This document shows, piece after piece, positions 6,585 through 13,284 of a stretch of DNA of 17,737 nt; position 1 is the first letter of the stretch, and each line of letters begins with the position of its first letter. The stretch is from an uncultured Parabacteroides sp. (lineage in GTDB: Bacteria; Bacteroidota; Bacteroidia; Bacteroidales; Tannerellaceae). Location: NCBI GenBank assembly GCA_934718155.1, contig CAKUZF010000048.1:1-17737 (forward strand), written 5' to 3'. A model generated the notes under the pieces. That model made no database searches. It worked only from the letters and a program-made list of their open reading frames with translations, and was not told where the DNA came from. Both the position numbers and the translations under genes were made by a program.

Positions 6585-7242
6585 TTACTCTGAATTTTTA
6601 TCTTTATTATCGTTCAATTTCTTGATTTCCTTATCAAAATCACTTTCCAATAAATCCATTTCACGTTTGCGATGGATAGCGAACTCCTTTTCTGCTTTCT
6701 CAATCGCTTGCTTGTGCGAGATATGTGAACGGCATAATGCAGCTTGTTTTGCGCTGTGGCGAAGAACATCTTTGTCATCTCGTCGCATGGATCATAATCC
6801 GTGGCCGTAGCATAAATATCTGTTACTTGTTGATAGAAGTTGCGCTCACTACTACGAATATCCCTGATGCGTTGCAGTAACTCACGGAAATAGCGATTGC
6901 CCCCTTGCTTCAATCGCTCGTCATCCATTGCAAATCCTTTTTGGATATATTCATGAAGCCGTTGGGTTGCCCATCGACGGAAACGGGTTGCCACTTGCGA
7001 CTGAACACGATAGCCCAATGCTATGTCGATACTGCGTTTCACTTGACGATTACCTTCCTGACGAACTAACAAGAATTTCTTGTTGGTTGCTTCTATGCAA
7101 GTTCTCCATCCTTATAGATATTATCGACATGCTGGCTAATGTTCTGTTGTGTCGTACAATAAATTTCTGCCAACTGATTTTGAGTCAGCCACAAGTCTTC
7201 ATCAGTAAAGCGCACAGCCACACGGGTTATTTCTGAGAAGCA
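6585..7242 (-). pseudogene. rhuM: RhuM-family virulence protein, decayed
   Basis: Read from right to left, the frames give the recognisable parts of RhuM in order. EITRVAVRFTDEDLWLTQNQ with QQNISQHVDNIYKDGELA (DNA-binding-like N-terminus, about 7240-7105) comes first. Then EATNKKFLLVRQEGNRQVKR, GYRVQSQVATRFRRWATQRL and GFAMDDERLKQGGN with RIRDIRSSE lead to YDPCDEMTKMFFATAQNKLH. Last is SHKQAIEKAEKEFAIHRKRE to the stop at 6585. Defects visible are: no ATG before the first motif, a 1-nt deletion after GELA (about 7105) producing an immediate stop, an apparent in-frame loss of about six residues between VKRSID and the GYRV motif, and a frame change with loss of roughly 100 codons after QNKLHYAVH (about 6720-6745). 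RhuM proteins are usually about 330 residues. The biochemical role of RhuM is not established; related genes are often found in mobile and pathogenicity islands. Confidence 0.85.
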
Positions 7243-7311
7243 ATACAATAGATTCAAAACAGAAGTGTTATATTATGCGGCACATAGCTAAATATGGCAA
7301 AATAATCGCAC

Positions 7312-7416
7312 ATTTGGCTTTATGATGTAAGAGAAACACACCTCTACCATAGCCCTACCTACGTCAGCTAGCCAAATTCTATAAAATATTCTTGATTTGG
7401 CTGCGTATTGTAAGAG
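7312..7416 (+). repeat. Pair of 22-bp imperfect direct repeats before the ATPase gene
   Basis: Positions 7312-7333 and 7395-7416 are both 22 bp long, start ATTTGGCT, end TGTAAGAG and agree at 17 of 22 positions; the start-to-start distance is 83 bp. In addition TATTCTTG occurs at 7387-7394 and 7417-7424, 30 bp apart. The whole 7243-7452 stretch holds no gene; these repeats and the promoter box at 7425 are its only visible content. The repeats could be regulator sites of the ATPase promoter or a partial duplication. Confidence 0.5.
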
Positions 7417-7424
7417 TATTCTTG

Positions 7425-7432
7425 TATCTTTG
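7425..7432 (+). promoter_or_regulatory. Promoter -7 box of the ATPase gene
   Basis: TATCTTTG matches TAnnTTTG exactly and lies 20 nt before the ATG at 7453, leaving a very short leader. A -33 TTG at the usual 19-21-bp distance is not evident. The box with its flanks reads GTATCTTTGC (7424-7433), which also equals the GTAnnTTTGC core consensus at CTnDOT-type integration sites. Confidence 0.55.
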
Positions 7433-7452
7433 CAGTCATAAATGTATAAAAG

Positions 7453-8877
7453 ATGCTTGTAGGAAGAGAACATGAGATTGAAGAATTGCGGCAAGCCTAT
7501 GATTCAGACGAGTCTAGGTTTGTGGCTATATTGGGGCGTCGAAGAATCGGTAAGACTTATCTTGTAAGAGAGGTCTTTCATGATAGATTTGCATTTGCAT
7601 ATTCCGGCATGGCGAAAGCCTCAACGAAAGAACAGCTACAAAGATTCTACCTATCCTTGAAAGACCACGGATATAAGAATGGCTCGTATCCTAATAATTG
7701 GATTGAAGCATTCTATATGTTGGAACAATATCTTAAAGAGTTACCTGAAGGTAAAAAAGTGGTATTTCTGGATGAACTGCCATGGATGGATGCTCCAAAA
7801 TCAAGTTTCATGTCCGCTTTTGAGAACTTTTGGAATGGGTGGGCATCGGCGAGAAAAGACATTCTTCTGATAGTTTGTGGCTCAGCCACCTCATGGATGG
7901 TAAAGAAGATACTCAAAAACAGAGGGGGGCTTCATAATAGGCTGAATAACCAAATTTACCTACAGCCATTCAACTTGCATGAGTGTGAAGTCTATGCAAA
8001 GAATATCGGCTTGCCAATGGAACGAGCAGAGATTATTGAAGCTTATATGGTATTCGGAGGAATTCCATTCTATTGGTCGTTACTAAATAAATCATTGAGT
8101 CTTCCTCAGAATATTGACACTTTGTTTTTTGGACGTACCCCCAAACTGGGCAATGAATTTATGGAGCTATATTCATCGCTGTTCAAACAGCCTGAAGCCT
8201 ATATTAACATCATTACTGCTCTGGCAAAAAAGAAAGTTGGCATGACCCGTGATGAGATAATAGAGAGTACCAATCTCATTACGAATGGACAGTTGACTAA
8301 GTATCTGGAGGATTTGGAAAATTGCGGTTTTATCCGTAAATATCAGGCAATAGGTTCAAAAACAAAGAACTCACTCTATCAACTGATAGATAACTTTACC
8401 TTGTTCTACTTCAAGTTCATGGAAGGTCGAAAGAATACAGATGCCAATTATTGGTCGAAGATACAAGTGGCTCCTATCTTTCATACATGGAGTGGACTCG
8501 CTTTCGAGCGGATATGCCTTTTGCATTCAGAGCAAATAAAGAAGGCTCTCGGAATAAGCGGTGTAATCACAAACGAATACTCATGGCGCACAGCTGCTAC
8601 TGAGGAGCATTCAGGTGCGCAGATAGATCTATTAATTGACCGCAGTGACAAAGCTATAAACCTTTGTGAGATTAAATATTCTGACGGGCCATATACGATT
8701 GACAAGAAATATATGGAGAATCTGCGTAATAAGGCTGCATTGTTCCGCCTTCTGACAAAAACGCGTAAAGGAATCGCGCTGACCATGATTACAAGTTTTG
8801 GACTTGTGAAGAACTCCTATTCAATGAATAGTATCCATTCTCAAATCACGGCTGATGATTTATTTGCAGATGCCTAA
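7453..8877 (+). CDS. P-loop ATPase with C-terminal DUF234/PD-(D/E)XK nuclease-like domain
   Basis: This 474-residue protein appears intact. The N-terminal ATPase domain (about 1-220) has Walker A GRRRIGKT (28-35), Walker B KVVFLDE (102-108) and a CGSATSWM segment (142-149) at the expected sensor position. A middle region (about 245-300) looks like a winged helix (KKKVGMTRDEIIE...LTKYLEDLENCGFI). The C-terminal domain has the order E352, D392 in GAQIDLLID and E406-x-K408 in LCEIKYS, which fits a PD-(D/E)XK-type nuclease fold and the DUF234 region of the archaeal-type ATPase family common in Bacteroidales. Substrate and partner are unknown; a link to DNA or mobile-element biology is inference. 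It stands alone, with a consensus -7 box 20 nt upstream, between a dead rhuM and a dead OLD gene. It is the only undamaged gene in the stretch from 5734 to the tRNA. Confidence 0.88.
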   Translation: MLVGREHEIEELRQAYDSDESRFVAILGRRRIGKTYLVREVFHDRFAFAYSGMAKASTKEQLQRFYLSLKDHGYKNGSYPNNWIEAFYMLEQYLKELPEGKKVVFLDELPWMDAPKSSFMSAFENFWNGWASARKDILLIVCGSATSWMVKKILKNRGGLHNRLNNQIYLQPFNLHECEVYAKNIGLPMERAEIIEAYMVFGGIPFYWSLLNKSLSLPQNIDTLFFGRTPKLGNEFMELYSSLFKQPEAYINIITALAKKKVGMTRDEIIESTNLITNGQLTKYLEDLENCGFIRKYQAIGSKTKNSLYQLIDNFTLFYFKFMEGRKNTDANYWSKIQVAPIFHTWSGLAFERICLLHSEQIKKALGISGVITNEYSWRTAATEEHSGAQIDLLIDRSDKAINLCEIKYSDGPYTIDKKYMENLRNKAALFRLLTKTRKGIALTMITSFGLVKNSYSMNSIHSQITADDLFADA

Positions 8878-8913
8878 TATCTCTTATACCAAATCTAAGT
8901 AAACAACACGAAT

Positions 8914-9015
8914 ATGTACCTTTCGAATATAAAACTTAGGAATTTCAGAAAGTTCGGAACTTTGGGCGACATAGACCTGAAGTGCCCAAATCTCAACTTG
9001 TCGTTTACAAAATGA
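8914..9015 (+). pseudogene. OLD-family ATPase/nuclease, 33-codon N-terminal remnant
   Basis: The ATG at 8914 opens MYLSNIKLRNFRKFG followed by DIDLKCPNLNLSFTK and a stop at 9013-9015. The pattern 'MYL--I-L-NFRKFG ... L--F-K' is the first beta-hairpin of OLD/RecF-like AAA ATPases, in which GLNVLIGENDSGKT-like Walker A sequence should come next. Here the frame is cut exactly before that site, so the catalytic part is gone. Nothing recognisable continues in another frame. It is close to the right end of the accessory DNA and probably marks a deletion junction. OLD-type nucleases occur in anti-phage systems and plasmid or phage genomes, but this stub cannot act. It starts 36 nt after the ATPase gene. 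Confidence 0.6.
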
Positions 9016-9160
9016 CGATAGAAGGTCAAAGTTATGATAGTCGCGGTAAAGCGAACAGGAGGGCGTATACGGCCTCGCAGTAAGGGACGACTCTTCCTCC
9101 ACCCGTGCAACTTCAAAATTTGAAAGTATCTCTGATGCCGGAATTAACTGAGCTAATGCT
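9016..9160. other. Gene-free junction stretch next to tRNA-Phe
   Basis: I see no convincing gene, RNA or strong repeat here. All frames are short. A minus-strand frame running from the tRNA region to 8884 is a shadow of the tRNA and the OLD remnant. The stretch lies between the OLD stub and the tRNA terminator, so it is where the right end of an integrated element would be expected. Confidence 0.5.
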
Positions 9161-9196
9161 AATAAAAAAGCAGTTACAATAAATTGTAACTGCTTT
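9161..9196 (-). terminator. Terminator of tRNA-Phe
   Basis: AAAGCAGTTACAAT (9167-9180) and ATTGTAACTGCTTT (9183-9196) are perfect 14-bp reverse complements. Read on the minus strand, the stem starts 8 nt after the tRNA 3' end and is followed by TTTTTTATT. On the plus strand no T-run follows, so it serves the minus strand. Confidence 0.9.
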
Positions 9197-9203
9197 CCGA
9201 ATG

Positions 9204-9276
9204 TGGTGCCACCAGGAATCGAACCGGGGACACAAGGATTTTCAGTCCTTTGCTCTACCAACTGAGCTATGGCACC
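9204..9276 (-). tRNA. tRNA-Phe (anticodon GAA)
   Basis: The minus strand folds into a full 73-nt cloverleaf. The acceptor strands are GGTGCCA and TGGCACC with discriminator A, the D stem is GCTC/GAGC, the anticodon stem is AAGGA/TCCTT, and the loop CTGAAAA contains anticodon GAA. The variable loop has 5 nt and the T loop is TTCGATT. The 3' CCA is not encoded (A is followed by CAT). The T stem pairs CCCGG with CCTGG, leaving a C-U mismatch at the third pair (conventionally 51:63). The gene has its own promoter and terminator. Its 3' end faces the accessory DNA. Confidence 0.97.
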
Positions 9277-9284
9277 AACAACCT

Positions 9285-9304
9285 GTAATCGTTTTCTCGA
9301 TTAC
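9285..9304 (-). other. Hairpin in the 5' leader of tRNA-Phe
   Basis: GTAATCG (9285-9291) and CGATTAC (9298-9304) form a perfect 7-bp stem with a 6-nt loop, 8 nt before the mature tRNA 5' end. With the promoter box at 9310-9317, transcription would start at about this stem, so it would form the very 5' end of the precursor. There is no T-run after it on this strand, so it is not a terminator for thiL. Confidence 0.5.
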
Positions 9305-9309
9305 GGCTG

Positions 9310-9339
9310 CAAAGGTAGGCATTTATTTTAAACCTGCAA
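9310..9339 (-). promoter_or_regulatory. Consensus promoter of tRNA-Phe
   Basis: On the minus strand TTG (9339-9337), a 19-bp spacer and TACCTTTG (9317-9310) match the Bacteroidales primary-sigma pattern exactly. The start site should be about 6-8 nt further, near 9303, giving a leader of roughly 27 nt before the tRNA. The tRNA is therefore transcribed independently of thiL, whose stop is at 9359. Confidence 0.75.
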
Positions 9340-9358
9340 GCGTTTGCCCCACTTTTTT

Positions 9359-10387
9359 TCACGACAAAGAGTTCCAGCCTTGCGCACGAAGCTCCACCTC
9401 TCCGCCATCACGCCCCTGAAGATAGCAGCCCAACTCCGGTTTCGTGATGTGGCCAATGACATGAACGCCCTCCATCGCCTCAACCTTCTCATGGTCGGAG
9501 AGGGGGACGGTGAAGAGCAACTCATAATCCTCGCCTCCGTTCAGAGCGGCCGTCACGAGGTTCATGTCAAACTGCTCGGCCATGGCTGCCGTCTGATAGT
9601 CGATGGGGATGCGCTCCTCATAGACACGACAACCCACATGGCTCTCTTTCGCGATATGGAGCAATTCCGACGAGAGTCCGTCTGACACATCCATCATGGC
9701 TGTAGGCTGAATGCCTGCCTCCGCCAACATGCGAATCACATCCTTGCGAGCCTCGGGCTTCAACTGGCGCTCCAGCAGATACTCCTTGCCCGAGAAGTCG
9801 GGATTGAAATCAGCCTCACCTTGGAACACGCTCTTCTCTCGCTCTAAGAGCTGCAGACCCATGTAGGCCGCGCCCAAGTCGCCCGATACGCAGATCAGGT
9901 CGGTCTCCTTTGCCCCCGAGCGATAGACCACCTTGCCCTTCTCGCCCTCGCCAATGCAGGTGATGCTGATGGTCAATCCCGTGCGAGAGGCCGAGGTGTC
10001 GCCTCCAACTAAGTCCACGCCATAAATGTCGCAAGCCAACTGTACACCTGCGTAAAACTCCTCAAGATCCTCCACGCAGAAACGTTGCGAAAGGCCCAAT
10101 GAGAGGGTTATCTGTTTGGGCTGTCCGTTCATTGCGTAGATGTCTGAGAAGTTGACTACCGCCGATTTGTAGCCCAAATGCTTCAAGGGCACATACATCA
10201 AATCGAAATGGATGCCCTCCAGGAGCAGGTCGGTCGTAACGAGCGTCAACTTATCGCCATAGTCCAATACGGCCGCATCGTCGCCTACGCCCTTCAGCGT
10301 GCTGGGGTTTTTCAATTCAATCTTCTCCGTGAGATGCTTAATCAAGCCAAACTCACCTAATGTTGCTATTTCTGTTCTGTTACTCAT
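9359..10387 (-). CDS. thiL: Thiamine-monophosphate kinase
   Basis: ThiL phosphorylates thiamine monophosphate with ATP to make thiamine diphosphate, the active cofactor, in the cytoplasm. I start at 10387 (342 residues, MSNRTEIATLGEFGLI), because the longer frame from 10423 overlaps the lpxK stop and adds a non-conserved lead. Conserved parts are GVGDDAA (33-39), TTDLLLEGIHF (51-61), SDIYAMNG (81-88), GGDT (128-131), DVSDGLSSEL (233-242) and a late NGGEDYELLF. These are the metal/ATP-binding aspartates and the signature of the ThiL/PurM-like fold. The protein looks complete. It is the last gene of the minus-strand operon, 26 nt after lpxK. No clear terminator follows before the tRNA promoter. 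Confidence 0.95.
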   Translation of the reverse strand: MSNRTEIATLGEFGLIKHLTEKIELKNPSTLKGVGDDAAVLDYGDKLTLVTTDLLLEGIHFDLMYVPLKHLGYKSAVVNFSDIYAMNGQPKQITLSLGLSQRFCVEDLEEFYAGVQLACDIYGVDLVGGDTSASRTGLTISITCIGEGEKGKVVYRSGAKETDLICVSGDLGAAYMGLQLLEREKSVFQGEADFNPDFSGKEYLLERQLKPEARKDVIRMLAEAGIQPTAMMDVSDGLSSELLHIAKESHVGCRVYEERIPIDYQTAAMAEQFDMNLVTAALNGGEDYELLFTVPLSDHEKVEAMEGVHVIGHITKPELGCYLQGRDGGEVELRAQGWNSLS

Positions 10388-10413
10388 ATTCTTAGTTACT
10401 TTGTTTATTCGCA

Positions 10414-11502
10414 TTATTTCCAAGCGGCCACATGCCGCAAAATCAAACGGTCGAACGCCGTCTGCTCATCCAGGCCTATCTCGATCGGGAGTAGGTAAAG
10501 CCGTTTCCGCCACTCCGCTGGCAACCACGAGCAGGCATATAGCCGGGCTGCGTCCTTCTCGGTGACGACTATCCGCTTTCGCTCATCCCGCAAGCTGGAG
10601 AAAGCTTCCGCTATCCGCTTCTCATCCGCAGGCGTAAAGGCATGATGGTCGGGGAAGGCTACCGTGTGGAGCTTCGAGGCGTATCGCCTCAACTCTCGCT
10701 CTAATGGCTCGGGATGGGCGATGCCTGTTAGTAACAACAACTCCGCATCCTCGATTGTTCGCAGCGAGCAATTGGGGGCCTCATCGGGGAAAAGAGGGCG
10801 CAAATCGCCATAGCGAATCTCCGAGAAGAAGAGCGGTTGGTTGTCGCGCAAGGCCAACTCCTGTCTGATTGCCTCTTTCTCGGCGATTGAGGGCAATGGC
10901 TCACACTTGGTTACAACCACCAAGTCTGCCCGCTTCGCCCCTTGTGCCGCCTCACGCAAGCGACCTACGGGCAACACCGCATCGCGGCTATAGAGCCGAT
11001 GGCTATCCGTCAGGAGAATGGATAGCGAGGGCTTCACATAGCGATGCTGAAAGGCATCGTCGAGCAAGACCACCTCCGGACGCCGCTCAGCGGGAAGTGC
11101 CAGCAGTTGTCGCATTCCTATCTGTCGCTTTTCGGAAACGGCAATAAGCAATTGCGGAAACTTCCGTTTCAACTGAAAAGGCTCATCGCCAATGGTCTCG
11201 CTCGTAGCCGAGTCGTCGGCCAACAGATAGCCTTTCGTCTTCCGCTTATAGCCTCTGCTCAACACGGCCACACGATAATGCGGACTAAGCAAGCGCACCA
11301 AATACTCCACGTGAGGCGTCTTGCCCGTTCCTCCTACCGCCAGGTTGCCTACGCAGATCACCGGCAAGGGATAGCTTTTAGCCGACAGCAGCCCCTTGTC
11401 GAATAGGAGATTGCGCAAGCTGGTGATTCCCTCATACAGCCAAGCGAAAGGAGCCAGGCCCCAATACAGCGAAAAATGATGCGTTGCGGTCATGCTTCTC
11501 AT
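10414..11502 (-). CDS. lpxK: Tetraacyldisaccharide 4'-kinase
   Basis: LpxK phosphorylates the 4' position of the lipid A disaccharide precursor at the inner face of the cytoplasmic membrane, the sixth step of the Raetz pathway. The 362-residue protein has a hydrophobic amphipathic N-terminus (LYWGLAPFAWLYEGI), the P-loop GGTGKT (57-62 in VGNLAVGGTGKTPHVEYL), SRGYKR (82-87), GDEP (105-108) and LLDDAFQHR (146-154), all typical of LpxK. Two starts are possible: 11502 (5 nt after the sppA stop) and 11493, which has a better GAGAAGC ribosome-binding-like sequence in front. It overlaps the upstream end of thiL translation signals and is followed by thiL after 26 nt. Confidence 0.95.
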   Translation of the reverse strand: MRSMTATHHFSLYWGLAPFAWLYEGITSLRNLLFDKGLLSAKSYPLPVICVGNLAVGGTGKTPHVEYLVRLLSPHYRVAVLSRGYKRKTKGYLLADDSATSETIGDEPFQLKRKFPQLLIAVSEKRQIGMRQLLALPAERRPEVVLLDDAFQHRYVKPSLSILLTDSHRLYSRDAVLPVGRLREAAQGAKRADLVVVTKCEPLPSIAEKEAIRQELALRDNQPLFFSEIRYGDLRPLFPDEAPNCSLRTIEDAELLLLTGIAHPEPLERELRRYASKLHTVAFPDHHAFTPADEKRIAEAFSSLRDERKRIVVTEKDAARLYACSWLPAEWRKRLYLLPIEIGLDEQTAFDRLILRHVAAWK

Positions 11503-11507
11503 GCTGT

Positions 11508-13277
11508 TTATTGCGGAGACAAATCGAACGGCATACGGGCTAACACGCCTTGGCTATTGCGCACCTGGCGCAGCGTATTATAATAGGTATAATCCTCGCC
11601 CAATAGCTGTTTCGTCAGCATTGTCGTTGCGTTCCCTATCGGTTCGTTCAGCAGTTTGTCCAGCCAGCTCTTCGCGGGAGCGGCGTTCTTAACCTCATAG
11701 TCGGTCACGTCGGCCAACTCGGCAGCCACAGCCACCGCATCTTCCAGGTTTCCCAAACGATCGACCAAGCCACGGTCCAGTGCCTGTTCGCCAGTCCACA
11801 CACGGCCTTGACCAATGGCGTCGATTGCCTCTTCGCTCATCCCCCTGCCCTCGGCACACCTGCTGAGGAAGGTGTGATAGCCTCGCTCCACCGTGCCTTG
11901 TATCAGAGCCTTCTCGCCCTCTGTCATGGGGCGAGTGGGATCGCCTAAATCGGCAAATGTATGCGTCTTCACGCCGTCGGTCGTCAAGCCTATCTTTTCA
12001 CATAAGCCTGTCATGTTTGGAAACATGCCGAAGATGCCGATAGACCCCGTCAGGGTGTTTGGCTCAGCCAAGATCTGATTGGCCGCGCAAGAGATGTAAT
12101 AGCCACCAGATGCCGCCACATCGCCCATCGAGACAACAATCGGCTTCACCGCTTTCAGGGCTTTCACCTCTTTCCAGATTTGATCGGAGATGTAGGCACT
12201 TCCACCCGGCGAGTTGACGCGCAACACGACCGCCTTCACCGCTTTATCCTCTTTGAGCTTGATCAGTTCCTTCGCCAACCGATAGGTGATGCAAGCCTCC
12301 GAAGAAAAAGGCTGATTGGCCGCCTCGGGCACGATTTCGCCTTCGGCATACAGAATCGCGATCTGGTTGTCTGAACGTTTCTCTGCTTTCTGCAGGCTGA
12401 CCGCCTGTTTCAGGTTGGCAAAACGCAGTTTCTCATCGCCCAGCCCCACCTTCGCTTTCAAACAAGAGTCTACTTCCGACTCATAGCGCAAGGCGTCGAT
12501 CAAGCCCATCTTTACCGCCACTTCGGCATCTTGATAAGCCATACCCTCGTTGGCAAACTGATCGATCAGCTCGGGCTTCACACCGCGAGACTCCGAGATG
12601 CCCGCACGGAAAATCCCCCAAATCGAGGAGAGGTAAGAGTTGATCTGCTCCCGATTCGCCTCGCTTAAATGGTCGAGCATAAAGGGCTCGACCGCCCCTT
12701 TGTAGGTGCCAACCTTAAAGATCATCATCTCTACGCCAATCTTGCGCAGCAACCCCTTGTAGAACGGAGTGGTCGATGCGAGGCCTCGCAGGTTCAGCAC
12801 GCCTTGCGGATTCATATACACTTCGTCGGCCACCGAGCAAACATAGTAATTGCCTTGCGAGAAATTGTCGGCATAGGCCACGATGAACTTGCCGCTCTGC
12901 TTGAAATCGGCCAGGGCTTGGCGAATCTCCAACAGGCTGGCACTGCCCGCCGACAGCAATCCGGAGCTCAGATAGATGCCCTCGATGTGAGCGTCTTCCT
13001 TAGCTGTCTGGATTGCCTTTTTGATATCAGTTAGTGAGAGCGAAAGCGGTTCATCCCCGCCCAGCAACATAGCCAACGGATTATCCTCGGCTGTCTGCTC
13101 GCCGACAGTCCCGCTCAGAGAGAGTTTCAGGATGGTTTTCTCCTTCGGTACATACGAGGAGGCCTCGTCGGCAGCTACGAGCCCGGCGACGGCTCCAGCG
13201 CCAATTGCAATCAGAATGGCTAAGGCGACCACCACCCCTATGATTGAGGCAAAGGTCATTTTCAAAAACTGTTTCAT
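11508..13277 (-). CDS. sppA: Signal peptide peptidase SppA, long (67K) type
   Basis: SppA is a membrane-anchored serine protease that degrades signal peptides left after protein export. The 589-residue protein has one N-terminal membrane segment (about 9-36) and two homologous S49 halves, as in the E. coli-type enzyme. The catalytic pair is visible: Lys193 in VGTYKGAVEPF in the first half and Ser390 in VAASGGYYISCAA in the second. GSIGIFG and the PGGSA segment (358-361) are further family features. The gene starts 7 nt after the DUF4922 gene and ends 5 nt before lpxK, so it is in the middle of the operon. It appears complete. Confidence 0.95.
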   Translation of the reverse strand: MKQFLKMTFASIIGVVVALAILIAIGAGAVAGLVAADEASSYVPKEKTILKLSLSGTVGEQTAEDNPLAMLLGGDEPLSLSLTDIKKAIQTAKEDAHIEGIYLSSGLLSAGSASLLEIRQALADFKQSGKFIVAYADNFSQGNYYVCSVADEVYMNPQGVLNLRGLASTTPFYKGLLRKIGVEMMIFKVGTYKGAVEPFMLDHLSEANREQINSYLSSIWGIFRAGISESRGVKPELIDQFANEGMAYQDAEVAVKMGLIDALRYESEVDSCLKAKVGLGDEKLRFANLKQAVSLQKAEKRSDNQIAILYAEGEIVPEAANQPFSSEACITYRLAKELIKLKEDKAVKAVVLRVNSPGGSAYISDQIWKEVKALKAVKPIVVSMGDVAASGGYYISCAANQILAEPNTLTGSIGIFGMFPNMTGLCEKIGLTTDGVKTHTFADLGDPTRPMTEGEKALIQGTVERGYHTFLSRCAEGRGMSEEAIDAIGQGRVWTGEQALDRGLVDRLGNLEDAVAVAAELADVTDYEVKNAAPAKSWLDKLLNEPIGNATTMLTKQLLGEDYTYYNTLRQVRNSQGVLARMPFDLSPQ

Positions 13278-13284
13278 CTTCTTT

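Noticed and set aside
1..9203. Second copy of the tRNA-Phe 3' end (att repeat) inside the window
   Set aside because: By eye I find no stretch matching the T-arm/acceptor sequence on either strand; a computed search is needed to be sure.
8884..9261. 125-codon minus-strand frame running through tRNA-Phe
   Set aside because: It starts within the tRNA and reads its terminator as protein; no family pattern, and the OLD-like peptide on the other strand explains the same bases better.
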